Notes: generated from the letters alone by a model not told the origin. Positions 1-10,263 are shown, counted from the first letter of the stretch. The stretch: DNA of 64,000 bases from an uncultured bacterium (GCA_942636505.2 CALOGB020000021.1:62001-126000); one strand, 5' to 3'. A program made the numbers and translations.

Positions 1-313
1 GCGACCCGGGAGGTTTTAGGAGAGGATGCCTGAAAGGCGTCACCTTGGTATCCGCCAGGCAGGGCAATGGCGAATGCAAATCTGTCTAATCTGGATTGCA
101 TTTCATGCACTTGGCAGAAGGTTGTGGCCAAATTCATTCCCTGCCGAGCTCGACGACAGGGTTACTGACGAAGGTACGACTGCGCGGGAAACGGGCCGGA
201 TTCCCCACGCCGATCACCATGCCCAACGGCCGTCGTTTGCATATTCGCAAGGGCGTTAGCGCGGCTCCGCAGCCCATAGCAAAACGTGCTTCGCAGCGTC
301 AGTAGCTGGAACC
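1..313. other. Leading region without a recognisable gene
   Basis: Several short overlapping open frames exist on both strands, but none resembles a known family or has a convincing ribosome binding site. A perfect DnaA-box-like 9-mer, TTATCCACA, lies just downstream at 314-322, but it is single and I do not read it as an origin. The region may hold the end of an upstream gene lying mostly outside the window. Confidence 0.4.
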
Positions 314-341
314 TTATCCACATGAGTATCGAGTCTGACGC

Positions 342-379
342 TTGACCAAACGGTTCTGGTAACGGAACATAAAGGGAAC
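342..379 (+). promoter_or_regulatory. SOS promoter with LexA box for imuA-imuB-dnaE2
   Basis: GAAC-N7-GAAC is present at 365-379 (half sites 365-368 and 376-379), which is the alphaproteobacterial LexA operator. A TTGACC -35-like hexamer at 342-347 would put the -10 at about 365, inside the operator, so LexA bound here would block RNA polymerase. The site lies 19 bases before the imuA start. The motif is seen directly; LexA control is inferred from the known regulation of this cassette. Confidence 0.85.
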
Positions 380-397
380 AGGTAGAGTCTAGACATC

Positions 398-1159
398 ATG
401 ATCACCGCCCTCGAGTCCCTGCCGACCACCATCGCCCACCTGCGGACAATCGCCACGCCTGTGGTGGATCACCGCATCATGCCATTCGGTATCCCTGCGC
501 TCGACGATCGCCTCGCAAGCAGGGGCCTTCGCGCTGGAGCGCTGCACGAGGTCGCCGCACAAAGCTGTTCGATGGTCGACGATGCCGCAGCAACGCTGTT
601 CCTGGCGGGCATTGCCGCGCGAGAGGCAGCCCATACCGGCGGACCGGTGCTGTGGGTGAGCTGTCGCAACGATCTCTATGCGCCGGGCTTGGAGCAGGCG
701 GGGCTATCATCTGCCGACTTGATTCACGCACAACCCCGTGACGATGCAGCCTTGCTGGCCGTCGTCGAAGACGCGGTGCGCGACGGAACGCCGTCGGCGG
801 TGATCGCCGAGGTTAGCCGGATGGCGATGGTCGCGACCCGGCGCCTGCAACTGGTCGCGGCCGACGCCGACATTCCCGTTCTCATCCTGCGACGCAGACG
901 TAATCGCGACCAGGATCCGCTCGCCGAGCCGTCTGCGGCCTGGACCCGCTGGCGGATCGCCAGTGCGTCGTCCGAGCCCCTGGGTGTCGCCGGCGTCGGC
1001 CGATCCCGGTGGCAGGTCGCGGTCGCACGGCAGCGTGGCGGCGAAGCATTTTCGATGATTTTGGAGGGCTGCGATGAGACGGGTTGTCTCGCTGTTCCTG
1101 CCGCACTTGGCCATCGAGCGGCTGAGACGGCTGGACCGGCACGCCACGCGGCCGCCTGA
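398..1159 (+). CDS. imuA: ImuA, RecA-like SOS mutagenesis protein
   Basis: A 253-residue protein and first gene of the imuA-imuB-dnaE2 cassette. ImuA proteins are RecA/SulA-like accessory factors for damage-induced mutagenesis by DnaE2. The sequence shows the typical family opening (PFGIPALDDRLASRGLRAGA near residues 29-48) and a following region that calls to mind RecA-type folds (LHEVAAQ, then VLWVSCRN). The end of the gene overlaps imuB by 86 bases, which supports translational coupling. A LexA-type box sits 19 bases upstream. Identity rests on both sequence character and the neighbouring imuB and dnaE2. The protein acts in the cytoplasm at stalled replication forks. Confidence 0.9.
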   Translation: MITALESLPTTIAHLRTIATPVVDHRIMPFGIPALDDRLASRGLRAGALHEVAAQSCSMVDDAAATLFLAGIAAREAAHTGGPVLWVSCRNDLYAPGLEQAGLSSADLIHAQPRDDAALLAVVEDAVRDGTPSAVIAEVSRMAMVATRRLQLVAADADIPVLILRRRRNRDQDPLAEPSAAWTRWRIASASSEPLGVAGVGRSRWQVAVARQRGGEAFSMILEGCDETGCLAVPAALGHRAAETAGPARHAAA

Positions 1160-2864
1160 GCGGCCTGCCCTTCAGCTTCCCGTCGACGACGATCCCGGTG
1201 CGTGTTCGGTACCGCGGGGCGGCGGGTGGCGGCCGGGTGCGCGGTGGGCTCGTGCCGACATGCCAACCAGGCAGGATGTGGAAGGTGAGATCGAAGCGCT
1301 ACCCGCGCATGCGAAACCACCCATGCGTGAACTTGGCCGACGATCGGAGGCGGCGAACCATCCGTTTCATGGGTTTGCGCAAGCCGACAGTCACGACAGG
1401 GTCGCGGCGACCGTTGCCGCGTTCCACAGGGCGCCGCTCGCGCTGGTGGGCAAGGTCGGCCGGCGCGAAGAGGTGGTTGCCGCCTGCGATGGCGCTGCCG
1501 CGTTAGGGATCACGATCGGCATGGCCGCGACCCATGCGCGTGCGCTGGTGTCCGATCTCGACATCCGACCTTCCGAGACCGAGGCGGATGCCGCGATGCT
1601 GGATCAGCTCGTGCTACGCGCAGTGCGCCGCTGGTCGCCGATCGCAGCCGCCACACCGCCCGACGGGCTATGGCTCGACCTGACCGGCTGTGCGCATCTC
1701 CATGGCGGGGAAGAACGGTTCTGCCGGCGTCTGCGCGCGTTTTGCCAGCGTGCCGGGTTCACCGCGCGCGTGGCGGTTGCAGACACACCGGGCGCGGCCC
1801 ACGCTATTGCCCGGTTCGGGCCTGCCGACATCGCGATCGTGCCCACAGGGCGGACGGTCGAAGCGCTCAGCGGCCTACCGGTCGCGGCCTTGCGCCTAGC
1901 AGGCACCGCGCTCGTTGCCGCCCGCAAGTTCGGCTTCGAACGCGTCGCCGATCTTCTACCGGTCGCGCGCGGGCCTTTGGCACGCCGGCTCGGGCTGGCT
2001 GCGATCACGCGGCTCGATCAGGCACTCGGCGCGGTCGCCGAACCTATCACGCCGCGCACCGACGAGGTCATGCCGATCGTCGAGCGCCGGCTGCTCGAAC
2101 CGATCGTCACCGCAGACGCGATCGCGCAGGTCATGGAGGATCTGCTCGGCGACATGGCCGAACTGCTGCGCGCAAAGGGACTCGGCGTACGGTCGCTGCG
2201 CCTCGGTGGCTTACGCGTCGATGGCAGCGAGCAGGTCGTCGCCGTCGGCACCTCACGCCCGACGCGCGAGGTCTCGCACCTGCTGCGGCTCATGAAGCTC
2301 AGGATCGAACGGATCGATCCAGGACTGGGGCTCGAGCAATTTTATCTGGCGGCGCCGCACACCGAGCCGCTCGACGCGGTCGATCTCGGCGCGGTTCTCG
2401 CCGGTGAGGTTCTCGTGCGTGATCCGGCCCGTCTCGTCGACGTCGTTGCCGGCCGCATCGGCGCTGACGCCGTATTCCGGATCGCGCCGGTCGAAAGTCA
2501 TGTGCCTGAGCGTGCCGTCATGCGGGCCGACCCGGTGGTGGCGCCCGCGGGCTGGCCGAAATGGCGCCGACCGACGCGCCTGCTGACGAGGCCCGAACCG
2601 CTGTGGGGCGTGATCGCGCTGATGCCCGATCAGCCGCCCCGGCGGTTCGAGTGGCGCGGCCGGCCGCACAAGGTCGTCGCTGGCGACGGCCCCGAGCGGA
2701 TCCACGGTGAGTGGTGGCGCCGTGACGCGGAAGTGTGGGCTGTCCGCGACTATTACCGCGTCGAGGACGATACCGGCGGTCGCTACTGGGTGTTCCGGCG
2801 TGGCGACGGGTTCGTCGAGGATACCGGCGATCTCAGCTGGTGGATGCACGGCGTGTTCGCATGA
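1074..2864 (+). CDS. imuB: ImuB, catalytically inactive Y-family polymerase-like protein
   Basis: A 596-residue Y-family polymerase homologue that, in characterised systems, lacks catalysis and bridges DnaE2 to the beta clamp. It opens with the characteristic [19 protein letters not shown], continues with the palm/finger region around residues 130-280 ([17 protein letters not shown]) and ends in a long C-terminal extension rich in Trp and Arg. A low-complexity stretch at about residues 35-110 separates the N-terminal strand from the rest, so the protein is longer than a minimal ImuB. The start at 1074 overlaps imuA. The stop overlaps the dnaE2 start as ATGA (2861-2864), which fixes the dnaE2 start and implies coupled translation. 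Confidence 0.92.
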   Translation: MRRVVSLFLPHLAIERLRRLDRHATRPPERPALQLPVDDDPGACSVPRGGGWRPGARWARADMPTRQDVEGEIEALPAHAKPPMRELGRRSEAANHPFHGFAQADSHDRVAATVAAFHRAPLALVGKVGRREEVVAACDGAAALGITIGMAATHARALVSDLDIRPSETEADAAMLDQLVLRAVRRWSPIAAATPPDGLWLDLTGCAHLHGGEERFCRRLRAFCQRAGFTARVAVADTPGAAHAIARFGPADIAIVPTGRTVEALSGLPVAALRLAGTALVAARKFGFERVADLLPVARGPLARRLGLAAITRLDQALGAVAEPITPRTDEVMPIVERRLLEPIVTADAIAQVMEDLLGDMAELLRAKGLGVRSLRLGGLRVDGSEQVVAVGTSRPTREVSHLLRLMKLRIERIDPGLGLEQFYLAAPHTEPLDAVDLGAVLAGEVLVRDPARLVDVVAGRIGADAVFRIAPVESHVPERAVMRADPVVAPAGWPKWRRPTRLLTRPEPLWGVIALMPDQPPRRFEWRGRPHKVVAGDGPERIHGEWWRRDAEVWAVRDYYRVEDDTGGRYWVFRRGDGFVEDTGDLSWWMHGVFA

Positions 2865-5800
2865 CCGACTATGTCGAACTTCAGGTCCTCACGCATTTCT
2901 CACTGCTGCGCGGCGCGTCGAGCCCCGAGGAGTTGTTCGCGGCTGCGGCGCTGCTTGGCTATCCCTCGATCGGGGTCAGCGACATCGGCACCGTCGCGGG
3001 CGTGGTGCGCGCCTGGGAAGCGCAGAAGGCGACGGGCATACGCTCGATCGCCGGCACACGCGTCAATCTATCCTGCGGCCGGCAGTTGCTGCTCTACCCG
3101 ACCAACCGCCCCGCCTGGTCGCGCCTGACGCGTCTGCTGACAGTGGGCAAGAAGCGGGCGGGGAAGGGCGGGTGTCTTCTCCACTGGCATGACCTCGAAC
3201 CCTGGTCGGAGGGCATGATCGCCATCCTGCTGCCGCACGAGGCAGACGAGGATAATCTGGCAGCGCTCGCGGACCTGAAGACTCTCTATGGCCGTCGCGG
3301 GTATATGGCACTGTTCCAGCGGCGCCGGCCGGACGATGCCGTGCGGATCGACGCGCTGGCGCGGCAGGCGGGCGGCGCTGGCGTTCGTGCGGTGGTGACG
3401 GGGGATGTCCTCTACCACGCGCCCGAAGCAAGGCTGCTCCAGGACGTGGTGACGGCCGTGCGCGAGAAATGCACTGTCGACGAACTCGGCTACCGGCGTG
3501 AGGTCAATGCCGACCGTGCGCTCAAATCCCCCGACGAAATGGTCCGGCGGTTCAAGGCGTATCCCGATGCGCTACGCGCGAGCGTCGACATCGCGCGTCT
3601 GTGTACCTTCGATCTAGGTGAACTGGCCTATCAGTATCCGCACGAGCGGCTGATCGACGGGCTGACCGCGCAAGAAGCCTTGCAGAAGCTGGCGGAAGAC
3701 GCTGTCGCTGCCATGTTCAACGGCGCGGTGCCGGCTGCCTATACCGAGCAGATCGCCCACGAGATGCGGCTGATCGGCGAGCTCGGCTATGCGCCGTATT
3801 TCCTGACCGTTTACGCGATCGTCCGCGAGGCGCGCCGGCGCGGGATCCTGTGCCAGGGGCGCGGTTCGGCTGCCAATTCCTGCGTCTGCTTCGTGCTAGG
3901 CGTCACCTCGATCGACCCGATCAAGCATGAGTTGCTGTTCGAGCGGTTCGTCAGTGGCGAGCGCCGCGAGCCGCCCGATATCGACGTCGATTTCGAGCAT
4001 GAGCGTCGCGAAGAGATCATCCAGTGGATCTACGAAACCTATGGCCGCAACCACTCGGCGTTGACCGCGGTCGTCACACGCTACCGGGCGCGCGGCGCGG
4101 TGCGCGACGTCGGCAAGGCGCTCGGCTTGCCCGAAGACCTGACCTCGTCATTGGCCGGCCAGGTCTGGGGCTGGTCGGCCGAAGGCGTCGGCGAAAAGCA
4201 GGTCAACGAATTGAACCTCGACATCGGCGATCGTCGCCTGCGCCTCACGCTCGAGCTCGCCCGCAAGCTGATTGGCGTGCCCCGCCACATGTCGCAGCAC
4301 CCGGGCGGCTTCGTGCTCACCCATGACCGTCTCGACGATCTGGTCCCGATCGAACCCGCTGCGATGGAAGACCGGCAGATCATCGAATGGGACAAGGACG
4401 ACATCGACGCGCTGAAGTTCATGAAGGTCGACGTGCTGGGTCTCGGCATGCTCGGCTGCATGAACCGCGCCTTCAACATGCTCGAGGCGGACAAGGGGCT
4501 GTGCGTTGGCCTGGCCGACCTGCAGGACGACGATCCCGACGTCTATGCGATGATCTCGAAGGCCGACACGCTCGGCACCTTCCAGATCGAGAGCCGCGCG
4601 CAGATGTCGATGCTGCCGCGCATGAAGCCGCGGCGCTTCTATGATCTCGTCATTCAGGTTGCGATCGTACGACCAGGACCGATCCAGGGCGACATGGTCC
4701 ACCCGTATCTGCGCCGGCGCGAAGGGCTGGAGAAGCCGGAATACCCACGGCCCGAGCTGCGCGGGGTGCTGGAAAAGACGCTCGGCGTGCCGCTGTTCCA
4801 GGAACAGGCGATGAAGGTCGCGATTGTCGGTGCCGGGTTCACGCCGGCCGAAGCCGATCAGCTGCGTCGCGCCATGGCGACGTTCAAATTCACAGGCGGC
4901 GTGTCGCACTTCAGTGAAAAGCTGATCGGGGGCATGGTCGAGCGTGGCTACCCGCGTGAGTTTGCCGAGCGCACCTTCCGGCAGCTCGAGGGCTTTGGCT
5001 CTTACGGCTTTCCCGAAAGCCACGCGGCGTCGTTCGCCAAGATCTCCTACGCCTCGTCGTGGATGAAGCATCATCACCCGGACGTATTCTGCGCGAGCCT
5101 CATGAACGCGCAACCGATGGGCTTCTATGCGCCCGCACAGATCGTACGCGATGCGCGCGAGCACGGCGTTGTGGTTCGCCCCCCTTGCGTCAACGCAAGC
5201 CGCTGGGACTGCACGCTGGAGCCGTATGGCGGGCGGTACCTCGCCGTACGGCTGGGGCTCCGGCAGATCCGCGGGCTGTCCAACGCGGACGGCGCCAAGA
5301 TCGTCGGTGCGCGCGAGCTGACCGCGTTCGAGAGCGTGGAGGACGTATGGCGCCGATCAGGCGTGCAGCGCGCCGCGATCGAGAAGCTTGCGGATGGCGA
5401 TGCCTTCCACAGCTTCGGTGCCGATCGTCGGCAAGGCTTGTGGAAGGTGAGGGGGCTCGGCGAAGCGCCGTTGCCGCTGTTCGCCGCGGCCGACCGCGCG
5501 GATCAGGCGGTCAGCGCGGAAGGGATTGAACCGGATGTCGAACTGCGCCCACTGACCGACGGTCGTGAGGTGATCGAGGACTACCGCGCGCTGCAACTCT
5601 CGCTGCGCGCGCATCCGCTGACCTTCGTCCGTGATGAGCTGGCCAGACGCGGCGTGACCAAATGCGCGGACTTGGCGACGATCCGTGACGGACGGCATGT
5701 CGAGGTCGCCGGCATCATCCTCGTTCGCCAAAAGCCCGGGTCTGCCAAGGGTGTGCTGTTCATCACGATCGAAGACGAGACCGGAATCGCCAACGGCATT

Positions 5801-6124
5801 CTGTGGCCCGATCGGTTCGAGCGGCAGCGCCGCACCGTCATGTCCGCGTCGATGATCGGCATGAAGGGCAGGGTGCAGAAGGAAGGTGAGGTCATCCACG
5901 TCATCTGCGACCGGATCATCGACCACGGCGATCTGCTGCACCGGGTCGGCGAGATGTCGTTCCCGCACCGGACCGGCCGCGGTGACGGCGCGAAGCATGC
6001 CGGCTCCCCCGACCGCGGGGACAAGGGCTGGAGCCCGAACCCGCGCAATTCCTACTGGCCACCCCATGCGGACGGCATGGATCCGGAAGCTGTCGTGAAG
6101 TTCAAATCTCACGACTTCCACTGA
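2861..6124 (+). CDS. dnaE2: DnaE2, error-prone DNA polymerase III alpha subunit
   Basis: A 1087-residue C-family DNA polymerase that carries out translesion synthesis and damage-induced mutagenesis with ImuA and ImuB. The N-terminal PHP domain begins at [17 protein letters not shown]. The polymerase core shows the catalytic aspartates in [15 protein letters not shown] (around residues 370-385) and [10 protein letters not shown] (around 522). Helix-hairpin-helix and OB-fold regions follow near residues 800-1010 ([11 protein letters not shown] lies in the OB fold). The start at 2861 is chosen because ATGA overlaps the imuB stop and gives the family N-terminus; an upstream in-frame ATG at 2735 lies inside imuB. 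Length fits DnaE2, which is shorter than replicative DnaE1. Confidence 0.95.
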   Translation: MTDYVELQVLTHFSLLRGASSPEELFAAAALLGYPSIGVSDIGTVAGVVRAWEAQKATGIRSIAGTRVNLSCGRQLLLYPTNRPAWSRLTRLLTVGKKRAGKGGCLLHWHDLEPWSEGMIAILLPHEADEDNLAALADLKTLYGRRGYMALFQRRRPDDAVRIDALARQAGGAGVRAVVTGDVLYHAPEARLLQDVVTAVREKCTVDELGYRREVNADRALKSPDEMVRRFKAYPDALRASVDIARLCTFDLGELAYQYPHERLIDGLTAQEALQKLAEDAVAAMFNGAVPAAYTEQIAHEMRLIGELGYAPYFLTVYAIVREARRRGILCQGRGSAANSCVCFVLGVTSIDPIKHELLFERFVSGERREPPDIDVDFEHERREEIIQWIYETYGRNHSALTAVVTRYRARGAVRDVGKALGLPEDLTSSLAGQVWGWSAEGVGEKQVNELNLDIGDRRLRLTLELARKLIGVPRHMSQHPGGFVLTHDRLDDLVPIEPAAMEDRQIIEWDKDDIDALKFMKVDVLGLGMLGCMNRAFNMLEADKGLCVGLADLQDDDPDVYAMISKADTLGTFQIESRAQMSMLPRMKPRRFYDLVIQVAIVRPGPIQGDMVHPYLRRREGLEKPEYPRPELRGVLEKTLGVPLFQEQAMKVAIVGAGFTPAEADQLRRAMATFKFTGGVSHFSEKLIGGMVERGYPREFAERTFRQLEGFGSYGFPESHAASFAKISYASSWMKHHHPDVFCASLMNAQPMGFYAPAQIVRDAREHGVVVRPPCVNASRWDCTLEPYGGRYLAVRLGLRQIRGLSNADGAKIVGARELTAFESVEDVWRRSGVQRAAIEKLADGDAFHSFGADRRQGLWKVRGLGEAPLPLFAAADRADQAVSAEGIEPDVELRPLTDGREVIEDYRALQLSLRAHPLTFVRDELARRGVTKCADLATIRDGRHVEVAGIILVRQKPGSAKGVLFITIEDETGIANGILWPDRFERQRRTVMSASMIGMKGRVQKEGEVIHVICDRIIDHGDLLHRVGEMSFPHRTGRGDGAKHAGSPDRGDKGWSPNPRNSYWPPHADGMDPEAVVKFKSHDFH

Positions 6125-6411
6125 TGGCCAAGCTCGTCCGTCATCAACGCGTTGTCATCGCGCTATCGGTGCATATCTTGCGGGGCGGCGTTGCGCGTTG
6201 CTCGGACGCTCGCGTCGATGTCGTCGAGATCCGGTTGGCGCTGCGCTGCCTGCTGCCGCACTGCCCGGAACGCTGGCCGCTCGAACTCTACTGGGATGCC
6301 GCAGCCCAAGAGAACGAGATCGGCAGGGCACAGGGCGTGACCGCGGCGTTCAACGGGATCGTCCGCCAGCTGCGGCGCGCCGGCTGTTATGAAGAGGTAA
6401 CCGAACCGTGA
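6124..6411 (+). CDS. Hypothetical protein downstream of dnaE2
   Basis: A 95-residue basic protein that I do not recognise. Its ATG overlaps the dnaE2 stop by one base (TGATG at 6122-6126), and its own TGA overlaps the GTG of the next gene, so it is embedded in an unbroken translational chain. That makes a real gene likely even though no domain is visible. It has two cysteines close together (ALRCLLPHCPERW, about residues 40-52) and a C-terminal helix. It would be co-transcribed with the SOS cassette and so may be damage-induced; nothing in the sequence shows what it does. Confidence 0.6.
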   Translation: MAKLVRHQRVVIALSVHILRGGVARCSDARVDVVEIRLALRCLLPHCPERWPLELYWDAAAQENEIGRAQGVTAAFNGIVRQLRRAGCYEEVTEP

Positions 6412-6854
6412 GTATGCGACTACCGCGAGCAGCCATTGCTCGCGTTCCCGAAGGCACGCGGATCGTCAGCGTTGAGCGCATGTCGCGGGCGTTCACCAAA
6501 TATCATCTCGACGACGGCCGCGCGCTGCACCGGTTCAAGATGGAAGAGCCGCACGCCACGCCGCATGATCACCCTTGGAGTTTCGAGACGGAGATCCTCG
6601 ATGGCGGCTATGTCGAAGAGGTGTTCCACCTGGATCCGAGCGGCGGTTGGCATAGCGAACTCGTCCACCGCATCCCGGGCAAAACCTACCATGTCGACGC
6701 CGCGCACATTCACCGCATCGTCGAACTGCCGACGGGTGAATGTTGGACCCTCGTTCGTGCAGGTCACCACACCCGGGAAACTCGGTTCTGGCGGTTCGGA
6801 GACAGGGTTCAGTCCCGGGCGTGGCATGAGCGCCGATGGACGCGCTTCGGATAA
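6408..6854 (+). CDS. Cupin-like conserved hypothetical protein
   Basis: A 148-residue protein starting with GTG at 6408, overlapping the previous stop by GTGA. Histidine-rich strands (HATPHDHPW near residues 49-57 and HVDAAHIHRIVEL near 94-106) with beta-rich spacing suggest a small cupin-type barrel able to bind a metal ion. No signal peptide or membrane segment is visible. It ends the run of overlapping genes that starts at imuA. The cupin reading is an inference from histidine placement, and the substrate is unknown. Confidence 0.6.
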   Translation: MSMRLPRAAIARVPEGTRIVSVERMSRAFTKYHLDDGRALHRFKMEEPHATPHDHPWSFETEILDGGYVEEVFHLDPSGGWHSELVHRIPGKTYHVDAAHIHRIVELPTGECWTLVRAGHHTRETRFWRFGDRVQSRAWHERRWTRFG

Positions 6855-6887
6855 GCCATTACGGCGAGAGCCAGTCCGCCCCGACTT

Positions 6888-7697
6888 TCATGACGGCGTT
6901 GGCCGGGGAAGGGCATCGAGCGCTGCCGATACCTGCAGGCGCAGATCGTCGTCCCGGGTGATCTCCAACATCGCACTGAGGCTGCTGCGGGCGCCGGCCA
7001 CATCACCTGCGACCAGCTGAAGTCTGGCGCGCTCCCACCAACCATGGGCATGCGTAGGTGCCACGATCGTCATGCGATCGTACAGGACCAGTGCGCGCGC
7101 AGGGTTGCCAGCCTGCTCGGCACGGGTTGCCTGGTTAAGCAACAGTCGAACGAGCGCCGATCGGTTCGACAGGGGAAGCATCCCGTCGGAAAACCGCGCC
7201 TGACCCGTCATCTGCTCCAACAACGCTTGCACCTGTTCCGGGGCGACGATGCGACCATCGTTGAAGGGATCGATGATCAGCGCATCCGACGCGTCGCCAA
7301 GGCGCACCAGGACGTGACCGGGGGTATTGAGCGGCATTGCCGACCATCCGAGACGTCGTGCCATCGCCACATAGAGGATCGACAGACTGATCGGCAGACC
7401 GAGCCTGCGATCGACGACAGCAATCAGGTCCGCATTCTGGGGATCGTCGTAGTGCGTACGGTCGCCGGAGAATCCGAACTCTCCAACCATCACGCTGCTC
7501 AGGGCTTGGGCCTGAGCAGCGCTGCCCACTGCATCGCCGTCAGCAGCGCGCAGGGCTATTTCTATGTCGGTCAGCTCGTCGATATATTCATCGAGATCGA
7601 CACCGGGGTGATCGAGCGCTGCGAGTTCAATTGCAGCCAGATCAAGCTCGATCTCTGTGTCTTCCATCAGCCCGAGATGAAGAATGCTATTGGTCAT
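6888..7697 (-). CDS. SirB1-family transglutaminase-like/TPR protein
   Basis: A 269-residue protein of the SirB1 N-terminal (transglutaminase-like) family. The conserved core DRRLGLPISLSILYVAMARR (about residues 97-116) followed by the HVLVR and DPFNDGR region matches this family, and the C-terminal third (residues 180-260) is TPR-like with alternating Ala/Leu helices. These proteins are cytoplasmic with no firmly known reaction. It is convergent with the SOS cassette, 33 bases from the preceding gene's stop, so it is not part of that operon. Confidence 0.75.
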   Translation of the reverse strand: MTNSILHLGLMEDTEIELDLAAIELAALDHPGVDLDEYIDELTDIEIALRAADGDAVGSAAQAQALSSVMVGEFGFSGDRTHYDDPQNADLIAVVDRRLGLPISLSILYVAMARRLGWSAMPLNTPGHVLVRLGDASDALIIDPFNDGRIVAPEQVQALLEQMTGQARFSDGMLPLSNRSALVRLLLNQATRAEQAGNPARALVLYDRMTIVAPTHAHGWWERARLQLVAGDVAGARSSLSAMLEITRDDDLRLQVSAALDALPRPTPS

Positions 7698-7730
7698 GAG
7701 TCGTTAGATGGGAGGCTGCTTCGACGGTTT

Positions 7731-7964
7731 CTATGGCGACGCCAGGATACGGCGCGCCTGATCCATGACCAGTTTATGATACGTGAGCAGCGACTGTGCG
7801 GCACAGCCGGTTCCGCCCCTGATCACGATCCTGGACCCTACCGACATTGATACTGGCTGCGTGAAACCTACGACGATATCGTTGGCCTGCAGAAACCCTA
7901 CGACCCTGCCAAAATGACCGTCCGGGGGCCTGTCTTCCCGACACGCAGCAAGGAACGGTAGCAT
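7731..7964 (-). CDS. Small hypothetical protein
   Basis: A 77-residue minus-strand frame starting at ATG 7964, preceded by an AAGGA ribosome binding site about eight bases upstream. The frame opens further upstream, but a longer start would run into the divergent deaminase gene. The protein has an even hydrophobic pattern (GRVVGFLQANDIVVGF) compatible with a folded beta domain, but I recognise no family. It ends 33 bases before the start of the SirB1-like gene on the same strand and could be co-transcribed with it. Confidence 0.45.
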   Translation of the reverse strand: MLPFLAACREDRPPDGHFGRVVGFLQANDIVVGFTQPVSMSVGSRIVIRGGTGCAAQSLLTYHKLVMDQARRILASP

Positions 7965-8049
7965 TCGGCTATCCTTGGCATTCGAAATGACCGCGCCGAA
8001 CGATCCATTGTGTCCGCTGCGTGTTGTAAGACGGTGACAGGGAGCCAAG

Positions 8050-8544
8050 ATGATGACGCAGGATGACGAACGCTGGATGCGCGAAGCGATCACGATCGCC
8101 CGGTCGAAGGGATCCGACCCCTCGACCTCACCGCTGGGGTGCGTGATCGTACTCGATGGCAAGGTTATCGCGGGCGAGCGCAATCAGACCATGGAATTGC
8201 CGGACGCAACCGCGCATGCCGAGATGATGGCGATCAGACGGGCGTGTGAAAGCACCGGGGAATTGGAGCTGCGCGGTGCGACGCTCTACTCCACGCTGCA
8301 GCCCTGCGGCATGTGCACGATGGCGTCGATCTGGTCGAAGGTCGGGCGCGTTGTTTACGGGGCGGGCCGCGATGATGTCCACGAGATGTATTTCGAAGCA
8401 CAGCACGTCGACACGCTGACGTTCATCGGCGACGCCTACCGCGACGATATCGTCATTGAGGGAGGCTGCCTTCGCGACGACTGCGCCAAGCTCTATTATG
8501 GTCCGGACGCAGAGCTGCCAGTCGACGAGCAGGCAAATCTATAG
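8050..8544 (+). CDS. Cytidine/deoxycytidylate deaminase-fold nucleoside deaminase
   Basis: A 164-residue zinc-dependent deaminase. Zinc and catalytic residues are visible as HAEMMAIR (His and Glu, about residues 57-64) and PCGMC (two Cys, about 87-91). The order and spacing fit the CMP/dCMP and guanine/tRNA-adenosine deaminase superfamily. The C-terminal motif GAGRDDVHEMYFEAQ differs from TadA and hints at a free-base or nucleoside deaminase rather than a tRNA editing enzyme, but the substrate cannot be read from sequence. Two adjacent ATGs (8050 and 8053) are both possible starts. Confidence 0.85.
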   Translation: MMTQDDERWMREAITIARSKGSDPSTSPLGCVIVLDGKVIAGERNQTMELPDATAHAEMMAIRRACESTGELELRGATLYSTLQPCGMCTMASIWSKVGRVVYGAGRDDVHEMYFEAQHVDTLTFIGDAYRDDIVIEGGCLRDDCAKLYYGPDAELPVDEQANL

Positions 8545-8651
8545 CGTGCTGCGGCTGCGCTAAACCGAACGAAACTTACCCTGGAGTCGGCGCGTTGCGG
8601 CGGTGCCGGAGCAGTTTACTTCGCGGCTATCCGCTCAGCGAGGACACTATC

Positions 8652-9167
8652 ATGGGCTTGTTTTCCAAAGACATCGTGACGTTCGACGACCTGTTCCTGC
8701 ATCAGCTGCAGGACGTTTATTACGCGGAAAACCAGATCACCAAGGCGTTGCCGAAGATGGTCGACAAGGCGACGGCGCCAGCCCTGAAGCAGGGCTTCGA
8801 AACCCATCTGCGTGAGACGGAAGGGCAGATCACGCGCCTCGAGAGCATCTTCGACCTGCTCGGCGAGAAGGCAAAGGCAGTGACCTGCCCGGCGATCGAC
8901 GGCATCATCAAGGAAGCCAACGAAGTCGCCGGCGAGATCGAGGACAAGGCGGTGCTCGATGCCGCGCTGATCGCGTCGGCACAGGCCGTCGAGCATTACG
9001 AGATCACGCGGTACGGTACGCTGATCGCCTGGGCGAACCAGCTCGGCCGCGCCGATATCGCAGCGATCCTGAAAGAGACGCTCGACGAGGAATATGCGAC
9101 CGACGGCAAGTTGACGGCGATGGCAACGTCGAGCGTGAACGCCAAGGCGGAAGCGGTCACCGCATAA
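8652..9167 (+). CDS. DUF892 (YciE/YciF-type) ferritin-like protein
   Basis: A 171-residue all-helical protein of the DUF892 ferritin-like family, linked in other bacteria to general stress and possible ferroxidase activity. Family hallmarks are FLHQLQDVYYAENQITKALP (residues 14-33), a central HLRETEGQITRLE helix and VEHYEITRYGTLIAWA near residue 115. The start at 8652 is preferred over the upstream in-frame ATG at 8595 because an AGGA site lies just upstream and MGLFSKD is a usual N-terminus. A terminator-like stem-loop follows the gene. Cytoplasmic; iron binding is expected from the family but not proven here. Confidence 0.85.
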   Translation: MGLFSKDIVTFDDLFLHQLQDVYYAENQITKALPKMVDKATAPALKQGFETHLRETEGQITRLESIFDLLGEKAKAVTCPAIDGIIKEANEVAGEIEDKAVLDAALIASAQAVEHYEITRYGTLIAWANQLGRADIAAILKETLDEEYATDGKLTAMATSSVNAKAEAVTA

Positions 9168-9177
9168 ACGTTACGGT

Positions 9178-9208
9178 GTCGGGGGGCCGATGCTCCCCGA
9201 CCATTTTT
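9178..9208 (+). terminator. Rho-independent terminator
   Basis: GTCGGGG at 9178-9184 pairs with CCCCGAC at 9195-9201 and is followed by CATTTTT. It lies 10 bases after the DUF892 stop, the expected place for a terminator of that gene. Confidence 0.65.
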
Positions 9209-9232
9209 CCGCTTTCATAAAAGGCACGTTCG

Positions 9233-9499
9233 ATGGCTGATGATATCGCATTCACGCTTCCCGAAGCTTTGCGTGCGCAAAAGCATATGCGCGATGCGCT
9301 GGGCCTGGGCGAGGAGCGGTTCCCGGTGCCGGCCTTCATCAACATGGTGAGCGACGAGATCGAGCAGCTGCGCGACGCTGGCAGGACCGATGGCGAAATC
9401 GCTGCGCTTGTCGAAGAATCGAGCGGTCATGCGCTCACCGAAGCGGATATCGCGCGCTACTACACGCCAGCCGAAGACCGGCACTCCAACGAGCATTGA
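9233..9499 (+). CDS. Conserved hypothetical protein
   Basis: An 88-residue acidic helical protein with an AAGG-type ribosome binding site 8-10 bases upstream. No domain is recognised with confidence. The pattern VPAFINMVSDEIEQLRDAG followed by GEIAALVEESSGHALTEADI looks like a short two- or three-helix unit. It follows the DUF892 stress gene but is separated from it by a terminator, so it probably has its own promoter. Function unknown. Confidence 0.6.
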   Translation: MADDIAFTLPEALRAQKHMRDALGLGEERFPVPAFINMVSDEIEQLRDAGRTDGEIAALVEESSGHALTEADIARYYTPAEDRHSNEH

Positions 9500-9514
9500 A
9501 CCGCCCCTTCCAGG

Positions 9515-10199
9515 TCAGCGATCGCGTCCCTTGCCGGGGGCAGGGGACACGGAATTACTGTCCTGAGCGCGACTACCGACACCCGCGTCGAGCGTCCCAC
9601 CGGTTCTGATATTATCCGCGATACGCTGGCGCGCGGCTTCCCCTTGTGCGGTAATGCTGCGCGCGCTGTCGCCGCGGTCCCGCGCTAACTGCATTGCCGC
9701 ATCGACGATCGTTTGTGCGGGTGCGAGGCGCGGATCGGCTAGGTTTTCCCAGGCGCGTTGTTGAGGAACAAAGCGGCAAGCCATCCTTGTCCAGGGGAAT
9801 GGCCCTGCGGCAGGATCGGTCGTTCGAGCGAGCGTACCGCGCGCTGCAGTTGGGGGGGCGGCTGAGCATTGATCTGGACGCCAAGCGCGGCGCCGATCTC
9901 GCGGACACGCTCGAGCGGCGTCTGCTTGGGACCGATGACCGCGTCGACCTGCCGTATCCCGAGATAGGTTAAAGGTGCGACTGATACACCGGGCCTTTGG
10001 GATGCCGGACATAGGCGAGCTCCGTGCGCGCATGTGCTATCGCTGCCGATGGCGCCTCTGCCCGGACAAGCGCATGCAGACGATCGGCTGCCTGCTGGCG
10101 CGCGGCGGGCAGGTACCCCAAGCTGGGAAGCAACTGGATCACGCCAACCCCGCTCAGCATGCTAATGATCACCGCAGTGGAACGTCTTCCCGTAGACAC
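9515..10199 (-). pseudogene. Frameshifted minus-strand gene of unknown function
   Basis: Coding character jumps between frames on the minus strand. The N-terminal part runs from 10199 to about 9969 (ending HPKGPVYQSHL). The middle continues in another frame to about 9770 (TYLGIRQVDAVIGPKQ, then ALGVQINAQPPPQLQRAVRS). The C-terminal part is read in a third frame (RAWENLADPRLAPAQ to 9515). The plus strand has a run of seven G near 9852, a likely place for one of the slips. The N-terminus looks like a membrane anchor or signal segment followed by coiled-coil-prone sequence. I do not recognise the family. Either it is decaying or the assembly has indels. Confidence 0.45.
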
Positions 10200-10263
10200 T
10201 CGTTTTACTTATTGCGTTTACAAGTTGCAATCACTAGATGGCCTCCGCCCTGGGAGACGAAAC

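Noticed and set aside
314..322. Perfect DnaA-box sequence TTATCCACA before imuA
   Set aside because: Single copy, no AT-rich region or further boxes around it; one 9-mer is expected by chance in a large replicon.
4148..5164. 338-codon minus-strand frame inside dnaE2
   Set aside because: Shadow frame opposite a well-supported polymerase gene; no family resemblance.
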